Of a stretch of DNA of 64,000 nucleotides, positions 48,912 through 60,479 are shown piece by piece. A program made the translations under genes and the position numbers. Origin of the DNA: Coriaria nepalensis. Lineage: Eukaryota > Streptophyta > Magnoliopsida > Cucurbitales > Coriariaceae. Within the stretch, counting starts at the first letter, position 1. Every line of letters begins with the position of its first letter. Below the pieces are notes generated by a model. That model worked only from the letters and a program-made list of their open reading frames with translations, had not been told where the DNA came from and did no database searches. The stretch is from positions 10,430,501 through 10,494,500 of the forward strand of contig CP114486.1 in NCBI GenBank assembly GCA_027186245.1, given 5' to 3'.

Positions 48912-49800
48912 CTCATGTAGATAGGTTTTTTCTTCGATTTCTATTACTTTTCTTTTCTCGAGTAAATCTTCGAATGTTAACATCTTTATAACATCGCGTT
49001 TGGCGGACTCAATTGAAATTATCTTTCATCATTCTGGTTTCAATAATTATAGGGTTGAGATGATCAGGGTAGATTGCGGTGTTTGTATTGCATAAGATGT
49101 TAAATGGTATGTAGAATTTGTTACATTTAATTAGAACAAAAGGATGAATATGGGCGGGAACCTGTGTCGGAGATTAGGAGAGCGGTGTCGTTGCCGACCA
49201 ACACTGGATGTGGAGGAGTAAGACTGGGTAAAGTGGAAGAGGAACGGTCTAGAGATGAGGGCCGCCGGTCGACTGCTTCTTGTTCTCGAAAAAAGAAGAA
49301 GCTCCTGAATCAGCACAGGGCCAAATCAGCAGCAGGAGAACTGTACTAACCTGCCGCCGGTGACTTTCTCAGGGCTCCGCAGGAGAAGAAAGAAGGTCCG
49401 GGTAAAATTTATAATGAAGCGAAGGTCCCCAACAGTGGCTCTGATGTACGACAGCCATTTAGTCGTGGGGTAGTTGTTGCAAAATTGCATGGTAAAATAG
49501 CAAGACTTAATTTTGAGTGAGACTTATTTATTTAAGTAAACGGTTAGGTGGATTCGAATTCTCCTACATGATGAACTTGAAATGATATGTTCAAGAGACA
49601 TATGCATATTGATGTTGCTATTGATCAAGTAGAAGGTCTTATGTCATTTTTTAAAAACTATAGAGATTTACATTCGCAATGATTTCGACTAAAGAGATTG
49701 CAAATGAAATGGAAATAGATGTTGAATAGCTTGTTGCTTAGCACTTTTGCATCACAAAAAAAAGATAAGAAAAATTATTTTTAAATATAGTATTAATATA
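48912..49800. other. Intergenic; no supported gene
   Basis: A GC-richer block at 49131-49400 holds overlapping open frames on both strands (49164-49349 + and 49131-49316 -) without a recognisable domain. It could be a decayed exon. Confidence 0.3.
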
Positions 49801-49804
49801 TATA

Positions 49805-49960
49805 AATAGACGAGAAGTGGTTGTTCCGATAACGAGCACCCTAATTTAGTTCTGTTATATGGTGCTGGGTTCGAGTCACCGCCATGGGAAACTATGAGAA
49901 AATATATATTAATTCTCGTTAAAAAAAATGAAAATAAAAAGGACTCATTTTTTATTTTCA
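49805..49960 (+). repeat. Possible tRNA-derived SINE
   Basis: Contains a B-box-like GGTTCGAGTCACC at about 49868-49880 and an A-box-like TGGTTGTTCCGATAACG about 50 bp upstream, followed by an A-rich tail at about 49920-49940. This is the layout of a plant SINE with a Pol III promoter. The element ends were not fixed. Confidence 0.35.
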
Positions 49961-50299
49961 CCTAAGGTCTCTGAAACTATTGAACCGGCCCCGGATGTGT
50001 GCTCTTAATTTTTTCCAACAATTTTCTCTGTGCATTAAACTATTCTTATCCTCATACCTACTGTGGTGGCTGTAAGTTGTTTATTTTACTTATTAAGTTG
50101 ATTGATTATAAGCAAGTTTACTTGTATCGGAGGTGGTGTGATTTGTAGGGTTATGTGTGGTTAATTGTAGCTGCTGTGCCTCATGCATGCTTGATGAAAT
50201 TTGTTCATTGCATCCTTGTTTCATAATTTTGGTCTAATCAATCACCAAATAATCTATTAATTTATATTGTTCAGAATCTTCCATCTCTTATATTTAGGG

Positions 50300-50649
50300 T
50301 TCAGATATTTTAAGATGTTAGTAGAGAGTGTTTGGACTGATCTTCTTATCTACTACTTATGGTGTTTATTTCTTTTGCATGTTCTACATGTTGTGTCACC
50401 TTTTCCAACTTCTGATAAGATTGGGATTACCTCTGTTGAGGCTCAAGAAATAGTTCCCATGAAGCAAATGAAAATGGATTGGGTCCCATATATTCCTCTT
50501 GAGAATAGGTACTAAATTTCGGAGTCACTTGTTATAGTGTCTCTCACCAGAATCTTTGAGTCTAACTTTGAAACTAATTTCATCTGCAGAGATAGCCAGG
50601 CTGATAGGTTGAAGTCTCAAATATTTATACTGATCTGCACTCAGAGAAG
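50300..50649 (+). pseudogene. Unassigned spliced-gene fragment
   Basis: An open segment (50300-50508) ends GAATAG|GTACTA. It continues in frame into a 60-bp segment (50590-50649) bounded by CTGCAG and AG|GTACAA. The joined peptide includes VEAQEIVPMKQMKMDWVPYI, then PLENRDSQADRLKSQ. The splice-consistent junctions suggest two exons of a real gene family I cannot name. No upstream or downstream exons are evident before the copia remnant at 51000. Confidence 0.35.
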
Positions 50650-50999
50650 GTACAACGGGATCTCTCTGCCCCTTCTCTAACTTCGAAAATTCTTAGTGTA
50701 TGCTTTCTATTTCTTGGTTTATATTATTTAATACAATTTCATTTCCTTATATCTACCACCTATTCTTATTATTGTATGATCATTATTTTTTTGGAGTAAT
50801 CAATGGGAACAAGTAATTCAACTTGTATGCATAAGATAGGTGACAATAAAACTAAATTCTTTTTTGGCAGAAAAGGTCATCTAAATGTCAACTACTTTTC
50901 AGAATGTATTCATGTATTATTGCATGGCGAGTGATTTTTATTTTTGTTGGCTGACAGTGCAGGCATAGAAAGAAGTAGTTTTGAGACAACTTCAATTTC

Positions 51000-52960
51000 T
51001 GTTTTCTGGTGATGTTATAGTTAATGTTGCTTACCTGCATGAATTTGTTTTGCCCATAGTCTGATGATTTAGTCGTTATGACCCTGCTGAACGTGTTCTC
51101 GGATGACGTGGTAATCGATATCAATATGTTTCATCCTTTAATTAAGTAAGTAAATGGGACAAGAACTAGAGAAGGAATTCGAAGTTCTGTGAGTAAATGA
51201 AGGAGCTAAATCACTTCATAACGGGTGGCATCTATGGCGCCATATTCAACCTCAGCCGAAGATCGAGAAACAGTGGTATGTTTCTTGGTTTTCCAAGAAA
51301 CAAGTGAACCTCCAAGCTTGATAACATAACCAGAAATGGAGCAACGAGTCATTAGACACGAGGCCTAGTCAGAGTCGCAGAAAGCTTCAAGCTTCAACAT
51401 ACAGGAGGAGTTGAAAAACAACCCTAGTCCAGGGTTCTATTTCATGTAACGAAGGGACCTCTTAGGTTTCTGCATGTGTTGTCTTAATTCTTGGACATAA
51501 TAACTTATATCAAGGTGTGTCATAGTCAAGTAAATCATTCGGCCAACAAGCCTCTGATAAGCGGTAGGATCCTCTAAAGGTTCATCAAACGTATTGAGAC
51601 CAGTTAAATTATCATAAGCAACCCTAGTAAGCTTCTCATTCTGCTCCATGAGAGTACCATAAGGATGAGCTTCACTGAGGACAGTATCATATATCAACTC
51701 TAAAGCATACTTATGCTGCATGAGAGAAATCTCTTAATCGTTTCTGGCTAGCTCCAAACCTATAAAATATTTCATCAAACCAAGGTTTTTAATAAGAAAT
51801 TTAGACTTCAGAAACTGCTTTGTAGCAATGATGGCCTCAATACTAGAACCAGTAAGAAGAATTTCATCTACATATATGCAAAGAATAATGAAATGATTAC
51901 CATCTAACTTTGTAAATAGAGAGTAGTCATTCTTTGATTGAGTGAATCCCCCTTCGATTAGAGCTGTGTAAAGCTTAGAATTACATTGGTGGGAGGCTTG
52001 CTCTAAACCACAGAGTGACTTCATGAGCTTGGAAACCCTAGTCTCCCCTTGTGCACCATAACCTTGAGGAAGTGACATATAGACCTACTCTTGAAGATCG
52101 GCTTGGTGCAATGGCCAATTGTAAGAGTGCAATTGCCAAAATATATGGAACAATAATAATCTTACAATCGGAGAGAATGTCTCCTTATAATCAACCCTCC
52201 TTCTAACTATAGCTTTTGCCAACTAATCGAGCCTTGAATGGATCAATTGAACCATCATCATGTAGTTTGATTTTGTAAACCTAACAACATCCTATAGATA
52301 AGGAAGATAAAAAAAACATTGCTATGGTTGAGAAAGATGACTATATGAGAAGTAGTCAGATATGGGATACTTGTCGTAGAGATTAATTGATTTGGATAGA
52401 GAAGATGAAAAAAATAATCCTCCTTAGACCAAACTGTAGGGTGGGAAATCCTACAAGATTTTCTAAGTGGAGGATTGTAGGAGGAGGGAAGAGTAGGAGA
52501 CTGTGAGGAAGTGATAGGAGGTACAGAAAGTTCAGAAGAAACAATAATAGAAGGATCAAGAGCTGTGTCTAGTAAGGAGGGCATAACATCTGGATTTGGA
52601 GCATGCGTATAGGAGATTGTATGTGTGACGAAAAAGTCTTCATCAATGAAGTTGACATATAACCTTGGAAAAACAGGTTCAGTGGTTTTGATGTTTGAAA
52701 ATGGAAAACATGCTCATGAAATATACATCACAACTGACAATGAAGGAATGAGAGGAGAGATCATAAAGCTTGTACCATTTATGAATTAGGGAGTGCCATT
52801 GAAAACATAGGGAGATGATCCAGGGGAAAACTTGTCAACGTTATGCAATTGTTTGGCAAAAGAAAGACATCCAAATATCCTAAGATGAGTTATGTTTGTA
52901 AGCTTTTTGAAAAGAAGTTCAAACGGAGATTTGGTGCTGTTTTCAAAATGAAGATAAGGT
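51000..52960 (-). mobile_element. Ty1/copia integrase to RNase H fragment (antisense)
   Basis: Minus-strand translation in order: KSPFELLFKKLTNITHLRIFGCLSFAK (integrase end, about 52940-52850, broken by stops); a PLRKSCRISHPTVW linker (52584-52258); MSLPQGYGAQGETRVSKLMKSLCGLEQ with YVDEILLT (reverse transcriptase, 52078-51734); QHKYALELI and VGRMIYLTMTHLDISY (51721-51437); and KHIDIDYHVIREHV (RNase H end, about 51120-51070). Internal stops and frameshifts make it inactive. No LTRs were identified. Confidence 0.8.
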
Positions 52961-53059
52961 ATTAGATGAAGATCAGAAAAATGCCTTCAAGGCAGAATCT
53001 AACATACAATCTGTAGCTAGGATGCATTACGTCCTTTAAACATTTCATAAGATCAGATT

Positions 53060-53440
53060 TCTTTTTCTTTCCTTTTTTTTGTTCGCTTGCCTCATTACCA
53101 GATTATCGATCACAGACTATTGTATTAAGTTAGGCAGCTCCCTCATGTCATGGAAGACTAAGAAACGACAAACAATCTCTTAGTCTTCTACAGAAGCTAA
53201 GTATCGAGCAATGGCTTCTACAACATGTGAGTTAAGTTGGCTTAGCAATTTGTTGTCTGATCTTGGATTTCATGTTCCTACTCATATCCCATTATTTTGT
53301 GATAGTTCTCTTACATGTCAAATAGTTGATAATCATATCTTTCATGAAATGACCAAACACATTGACATCGATTATCATCTTGTCCGAGATAAATTCCCAA
53401 TAGGGTTTGATCAAACCTATGTGCATTGCAACTCTTGAAC
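53060..53440 (+). mobile_element. Ty1/copia RNase H fragment (+ strand)
   Basis: The open frame 53211-53438 and the sequence just upstream read KLGSSLMSWKTKK, SSTEAKYRAMASTTCELSW, then HEMTKHIDIDYHLVRDK: the C-terminal RNase H end of a copia polyprotein. Its orientation is opposite to the adjacent copia fragment at 51000-52960, so it comes from a second insertion or an inversion. Confidence 0.75.
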
Positions 53441-53984
53441 AATGTCTTAATATTCTAACCAAGCCACTAACCACGAAAAAACATGATTTTCTCATGAATA
53501 AATTGGGGGTTTTTGATATTTTTCACCCATCACCTTGAGAAGGGGAGTAATTATGAATATAGCAATTTGTTTTGGTCTTTCTATAATTAATAGTTTTTGT
53601 TAGCTTGGTTAACTATATATATATGAATTTGATATCGTTACAAAATAACTCTAAATATATGCTTTCTTCTTTGTCTTAGAAATCCTAATATGACAGTTTT
53701 TAGAGAGATAAGATACTAAGATTACTGTTAGAGAAATGACCTAGTCAATATAATTATTAATTGAGCCCTCCATTATGGGTCACCCACTTAATTCAGACCT
53801 AAATGTCTTACACCATGTTTAATAAAACAGAGACGTGCTAAAACCTATAATCCTATTGGATTACATAACTTTATTGAGCTCTCTAGCACTTCCTGAATCG
53901 AACCATATTAATAAGACTGTTTTTTTAAACTCAAAAGACTAGGTTAATGTTAAGCTCAATTAATAAAATTCTAACCTTCTCCAA

Positions 53985-54770
53985 CTTGAGCGAACATTAA
54001 CCCTGATCCAAACTGGATTTGCACCTTCTATGTGCGCATGCAAGCCTTCTTACTTATTTTCTTAGTCATCTTATATTTGGGCCATTATAAAATAAACACT
54101 CTTAGCCTTTACTCAGTTTATAATGCGTGACACAATTTTCTCATTTTATTTTTTTAAAATTTTAAACCATCATTTTTAGCATCAATTTTCTTATTTATCA
54201 TACATAAACTCTCACAAAGGAAATTCACTTTAGTTTTTCACTTATATGAAATGAGACACACTCAAAATTAAGCTCATGTAGAACATCTTGTCATATTTTT
54301 CTCAGACCATTAAGGAGAATAAAATTTTAACAATCTCTCACTTAAGCAAATGTTAACCCCAATCCAAACTAGATTTGCACTCAAAATAGCTTCTTAGTGT
54401 TAACCCCAATCCAAACTAGATTTGCACCCAAAATAACTTCTTACTTATTTTCTTTGTCATCTTATATTTGGGTCATTATAAAATAAACACTCTTAGCTTT
54501 TACTCATTTTTTAATATGTGAGAAAATTTTCTAATTTTATTTTTTTAATTTTAAATCATCATTTTTAATATCAGTTTTCTTATTTATCGGTATATCATTT
54601 TGAACATATTATACATCATTTCAAAACTCTCACGAAAGAGATTCAATTTAGTTTTTCAATTATACGAGCGGGATGCACTCTCCCGTAGAACATCTTATCA
54701 TACTTTTTTTTTTTTTTTGCCATTTAAGACCATTAAAGAGAGAATAAGAGAATAACTCATTAAAAATGAG
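53985..54770. repeat. Diverged ~370-bp tandem duplication
   Basis: Copy 1 (about 53985-54345) and copy 2 (about 54346-54770) share ATCCAAACT-GATTTGCACC and TTCTTACTTATTTTCTT-GTC. They also share CATTATAAAATAAACACTC and a GTAGAACATCTT-TCATA block in the same order, with substitutions and indels. A 45-bp subunit at the junction (AACCCCAATCCAAACTAGAT) is itself repeated at about 54357 and 54402. There is no coding potential. Confidence 0.75.
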
Positions 54771-55740
54771 TCATTTCAAATTAAATGTAAACTTTGAACC
54801 AAGTAATATATGCATCTCTCAATCAAAACGGAGAAAAATGTTAGTAACAAAAATGGAAACCATATGCATTAGCCTTGAATTAATAATATCGCATAAAAAT
54901 ATTCTTAACAAGTCTTAATGAGATGACATGTTAAATTAAATTTGTAAAATTTGTAAAATAATAATTTATAAAAAGATCATATAATTATCATAAAAGACAT
55001 AAACTAGTAATTTTATAATATTTAAGCCAAAATTATTGTATTTGAACGTGTCTAGGTAAAGTTTTACTCGACTTACCAAGATTGATTTTTAATAATTAAT
55101 TTTTTTTCTGTAATAATTTATATTAAATGTTTTAATTTACATCATCAGAATTAAGGTATAATATATTTAATTTCATATTCATCAAAGTTAATTTCTATAT
55201 TTAGTTAGCTTTTAAATAAGTTTAATAAATTAAAAATATATATAAATATATAAATTAATTATTAATTAATAGATATTACTAATTAAAAATAAAAATTATC
55301 AATTAAATAATATAACTGTGTATTAAATTACATAAATTAATTTATATTTAATTTATATTAATTACTTGCTAATTATCAATTAAATATTATAACTAATTAT
55401 TAAACTATCTAAATTGATTTAAATTTAATTTATATCAAATTATTAATTAAATATATATATATTCTTTACTTTACGAAAAAGCTTATTCCTACAACAAACC
55501 AAAAAGTTTATAAGCAGCAAAAACTGACATGGACTTCTCTTTCTTTTAATTTTTGTCCCTATACGGCATAGTTCTTATCTACAAAAGTTTATAACCGAAA
55601 AAGACAGTGGGCCCCATGCATGCCTCTAAATTGCCAGGTGGCCCCCCTCTTACTCTCTTTGCCCGCCACCACGCGCCCCTCTCTCTCTATAGTCTCTCCT
55701 CCCTTTCTCTCACGTAACGCTCCCGCGCGCTCACGCCCAA
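54771..55740. other. AT-rich spacer upstream of RNR1
   Basis: Low-complexity TTAATTAAT-rich sequence from about 55180 to 55460, then the GC-richer RNR1 promoter. The open frame at 55589-55846 (minus) is an artefact of the promoter's composition. No gene is seen. Confidence 0.5.
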
Positions 55741-55753
55741 TCCAACCCTTCAA

Positions 55754-55765
55754 TTTGGCGGGAAA
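55754..55765 (+). promoter_or_regulatory. Consensus E2F binding site in the RNR1 promoter
   Basis: TTTGGCGGGAAA is a full consensus E2F site and lies 275 bp before the RNR1 ATG. Plant ribonucleotide reductase genes are known G1/S-phase E2F targets, so this placement is meaningful. Confidence 0.8.
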
Positions 55766-55892
55766 TTTCAAAACCCTTTCCTGAAAGAAAGTCTGAACAT
55801 TTATTTGGCTGGAGGGAAATCCAAGAAACCCTAATTTCAAATTCAATTTTTCCTTTTCCTTTTCTGCGTGTTTCGTACTCTTCTCTGCTTCT

Positions 55893-55900
55893 ATATAAAG
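55893..55900 (+). promoter_or_regulatory. RNR1 TATA box
   Basis: TATATAAA in a CT-rich promoter context, 136 bp upstream of the ATG. This predicts a transcription start near 55925 and a 5' leader of about 105 bases. Confidence 0.65.
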
Positions 55901-56028
55901 CCTTCTACCATTCTTGCTTCCTCGTCGGAAGTGCAGCGCAGATAACCCGTTCGACGAAACTCCTCAGAGAAAGGGAGTTTTTTTTATTTTTATTTTTAAT
56001 TGTGAGGTTGAATCAGACAGTAAGGAAT

Positions 56029-57475
56029 ATGTATGTGGTGAAGAGGGACGGGCGTCAGGAGACGGTGCATTTCGACAAGATCACTGCGCGATTGAAGAAG
56101 CTCAGCTATGGCCTTAGCAGCGACCACTGCGACCCTGTCCTTGTTTCGCAGAAGGTTTGTGCCGGAGTGTACAAGGGCGTCACTACTAGTCAGCTTGATG
56201 AATTGGCTGCCGAAACTGCTGCTGCGATGACCGCTAATCATCCTGATTATGCCTGCGTGAGTTTTTATTTCGTTCTTAATTGTTTGATTTGGTTGGATTT
56301 GATGATCGTCATGCATGCACTACTGGGCGCTATCAGTGTGTTTAGATCTGTTCCTTTTTTGACACGATTGTTTAATGCAGCTGGCTGCAAGGATTGTTGT
56401 GTCGAATCTGCACAAGAATACCAAGAAATTGTTCTCTGAGACGTAAGTGCTGTTCTCAATACTATTGTAGGTTTGTGACTTGATTGAAATAGCTGATTTC
56501 TAGAAGGTAGGAGGAATTGGGAAATGTTTATAAATGGGTGGATAATTTTGCAGAATCAAAGACATGTACAATCATGTCAATGAGAGATCTGGTAAGAAGT
56601 CTCCTTTGATCGCTGATGATGTCTATGAAATAATCATGAAGGTAACTTTTCTACTGTTTCCCCTTCCATATTTACTGGTTACATCTGTAGAATCAAACTG
56701 GAGAGGAAGGATCCTTTCGATTTGAGGACATAGACTTTAATTTTTGTGTAATGTACATTGTGTTACTTAGAATACAATGATTCTGAGTTTGTTAAGTTTC
56801 ATTATTCAGCAACATAGCTGATTTTTAAGTTGACACATTTTTCTCCCTATGTTTGATCAGAATGCTGCTCGTCTGGATAGTGAGATCATTTATGACCGTG
56901 ATTTTGACTATGACTACTTTGGCTTCAAAACGCTTGAGAGGTCCTACCTTTTGAGGGTTCAAGGGAAGGTTGTTGAAAGACCACAACACATGTTGATGAG
57001 GGTTTCCGTAGGAATTCACAAGGATGATATTGATTCTTCTATAAGAACATACCACTTGATGTCTCAGAGGTGGTTCACCCATGCTTCCCCTACTCTGTTC
57101 AATGCAGGAACTCCAAGGCCTCAAGTATGTGTTTGTTTTGGCGTGTAAATTGATGTTCCATTTCATCGTTTAAACACTTACCAACACATCGATGGGTTTG
57201 TCTGCAAATTTTTTTGGCAGTTGAGTAGCTGTTTCCTTATATGCATGAAAGATGATAGCATTGAAAGCATTTATGATACCTTGAAGGAATGTGCTGTTAT
57301 CAGCAAATCAGCTGGGGGAATTGGTGTTTCTATTCACAATATTCGTGCCACGGGAAGTTATATCCGTGGAACAAATGGAACATCCAATGGAATAGTTCCA
57401 ATGCTAAGGGTTTTCAATGATACTGCTCGTTATGTTGATCAAGGGGGAGGCAAGCGGAAAGGTATACTTTTAGTC

Positions 57476-57517
<42 letters not shown>

Positions 57518-60479
57518 CCACACACAAAAGAAACTATGTTACTTAGAAGCAAAAAATAATAGGTCATGCCCCATGACCTGACATTTTAACTGCTTGCTTC
57601 AGGTGCTTTTGCTGTCTACTTAGAACCATGGCATGCTGACATCTCTGAATTCTTGGATCTTAGAAAGAACCATGGAAAGGTATATTTCAATACATGCATA
57701 ATTTGAGCAGCCATTTTGCAATTTCATTATGTTATTCCTTTCTTTCCCTTCTACTTTCTGACAGCATAGTTGCTATGGGCTAGCTATTTTTTTGCAATAT
57801 TTGGTCACTATTTGTTTTTGATGAGTATAATGTACATGTAAATGTGTATAGGAGGAGCACCGGGCTCGAGATCTTTTTTATGCTCTTTGGGTCACTGATC
57901 TCTTCATGGAAAGGGTCCAAAGTAATGGAACATGGTCGCTCTTTTGCCCCAATGAGGCTCCAGGTTTAGCTGATTGCTGGGGTAAAGAATTTGAGGAGCT
58001 GTACGTTAGATATGAACGAGAGGTAGGCAAAATCTTTGGCTGTTGGACTTATAATGGTATGTGTGGCCAGTGGTTTTTTCTCAGTGGTTCTGTTTCTATT
58101 CTGTGCTCAGGGCAAGGCAAGGAAAGTTGTACAGGCACAGAGTCTCTGGTTTGAAATTTTGACATCTCAGATTGAAACTGGAACACCCTATATGCTCTTC
58201 AAGGTAATAGTTAAATCCATTAGGACTTGCTTTTGAGTTCTTTGAATGGTTGATGGTTACAATGTTCTTTTGTATATTCTATAGGATTCTTGCAATAGGA
58301 AAAGCAATCAGCAAAACCTAGGTACCATAAAGTCCTCAAACTTGTGTACTGAAATAATTGAGTACACAAGTCCGACTGAGACTGCTGTTTGTAATCTAGC
58401 ATCTATTGCTCTCCCCCGTTATGTCCGGGAGAAGGTTAGCCAATACCTGATGCCCACTAGCCATACTTTGTTAAATTTATTTATATTATTTTGCCCCTTG
58501 TTGACCTTTTAATTATTATTGATTCTCAGGGTGTTCCAGTAGAGTCTCACCCATCTAAGCTTGTTGGGAGCAAAGGCTCGAGCAATCGGTATTTTGACTT
58601 TGAAAAACTGTCTGAGGTAACTATTCATGCCAATTCATACTGTAATCAAAGTTTGTATGTTTTTTCCAATCCTTGAAGGATATAAATTATAACTCTTGTC
58701 TTACTGTTATTATTTTTTTAACAGGTTACTGCTATAATTACTTCAAACCTCAACAAAATTATTGATGTTAATTGTTACCCTGTGGAGACTGCAAAGAGGT
58801 CAAATCTGCGACACAGGCCTATTGGCATTGGGGTTCAAGGTCTTGCTGATACCTTCATCTTGTTGGGCATGGCATTTGATTCACCTGAGGTAATTTAAAC
58901 CTTTGGCTCTGCCATTGAATTGTAGCTGCATCTCTTGACATGATGCTCAATATTGATTTGGTCAATGAATGCAGGCTCAACAGCTTAACAAGGACATATT
59001 TGAGACCATTTACTACAGTGCTCTCAAAGCTTCTTGTGAGCTAGCTGCCAAAGAAGGTCCTTATGAATCATATGATGGGAGTCCTGTGAGTAAGGTAATT
59101 GCATGAAAGATCTCCTTTGTGTTCTCAAAAGAACATACGTAAATTTGTTTAATGCCAATTTTGTTCTGAATTTGGCTGTAAGATCTGTTCCAATATTTAA
59201 AAAATCTTAACTCAAATATATTTGGTATTGGATCAAAATAAAATAGCTTTATGTAATGTGAGAGTATTGGTTTAAGTATGTCGTTAGCAGTTCAGGTGCT
59301 TAGTCATAATCTAACAGAAACTTCATTCATCAATAAGAAAAATGTAATCATAAACAAAGCTCTAAAAGTTCTTGGATGTTTCTTAAATGGCTATTATTGT
59401 GTTGTACAGGGAATTCTTCAACCTGACATGTGGAATGTAACACCTTCAAATCGGTGGGACTGGGATGCTCTAAGGGAGATGATATCAAAGAATGGTGTGA
59501 GGAATTCACTTCTTATTGCCCCAATGCCAACTGCATCTACTAGCCAAATTCTTGGAAACAATGAATGCTTTGAGCCATACACTTCCAATATCTACAGTCG
59601 CAGAGTCCTAAGGTTTGTTTTGAGCAATTCTGGATCCTTTAGGATTTTATAATACAAATAATGCCTTAACTTGCCTTCTGACCCAACCCTTTTTTGCTTT
59701 CCAGTGGTGAATTTGTTGTAGTAAACAAGCATCTACTCCATGACCTAACTGAAATGGGCTTATGGTCTCCTACTATCAAGAACCAGATAATCCATGAGAG
59801 CGGTTCTGTCCAGAAAATTCCAGAAATTCCTGATGACCTGAAAGATATATACAAGTATAATTCAATATTCTTTCTGGGTTATTTCTACCCAAATATTTAT
59901 CAGCTACATAATAGCTTTCTCATCTTTCTAACTTGTGTTTAAACCAAAATTTCTGAAAAACTCAGAACTGTATGGGAGATCAAACAGAAGACATTGGTTG
60001 ACATGGCTGCTGATCGTGGATGCTTCATTGACCAGAGTCAAAGTCTTAATATACATATGGACCAACCTAATTTTGGGAAACTTACTTCCTTGCACTTCTA
60101 TGCATGGTCTAAGGTATATTAACCTTATTTATTATTGTTAAAATTCCATATCGTTTTCTTTTGTATGTTGAGTGTTTTTACTGATCCTATTGCTTTTTAA
60201 CAAAAAGGGTCTGAAGACTGGAATGTATTATCTACGATCACGTGCTGCAGCGGATGCCATCAAGTTTACCGTCGATACTTCAATGCTCAAAGTAATGATC
60301 AGTTTTAGATTTGAAAAAAGTTAGACTAATATTTTTCCTTCTACTCAGTCTCATGAAATTTTGATATTGCTTTTTGTGTGCAGGAAAAACCTAAAGAGGA
60401 AATTGATGTCGATACGAAGATGGCACAGATGGTTTGCTCTTTAACAAACCGTGACGAATGCCTTTCATGTGGAAGTTAA
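56029..60479 (+). CDS. RNR1: Ribonucleoside-diphosphate reductase large subunit
   Basis: Seventeen exons join in frame to 808 residues: 56029-56256, 56381-56442, 56554-56641, 56861-57124, 57221-57461, 57603-57679, 57852-58022, 58111-58203, 58285-58434, 58530-58616, 58725-58889, 58975-59094, 59410-59612, 59705-59854, 59966-60113, 60208-60291, 60384-60479. Class Ia enzyme reducing NDPs to dNDPs in the cytosol with the small subunit. An N-terminal ATP-cone ([15 protein letters not shown], about 1-90) precedes the catalytic barrel. Redox pair Cys218 (LSSCFLIC) and Cys444 (AVCNLAS), active-site Asn427-Cys429-Glu431 (SNLCTEI), radical-transfer Tyr756-Tyr757 (MYYLRSRAA) and C-terminal ECLSCGS are all present, so the gene looks functional. 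Intron 5 carries a 36-base poly-C run. The promoter has an E2F site and a TATA box. Confidence 0.95.
57480..57515 (+). repeat. Poly-C run of 36 in RNR1 intron 5
   Basis: An uninterrupted homopolymer of 36 cytosines starts 19 bases after the exon 5 donor and is followed by AACCACACACA. Confidence 0.95.

Noticed and set aside
55589..55846. 85-codon minus-strand open frame
   Set aside because: Lies across the RNR1 promoter, whose locally high GC lengthens frames. Arg/Glu/Gly-rich with no domain.
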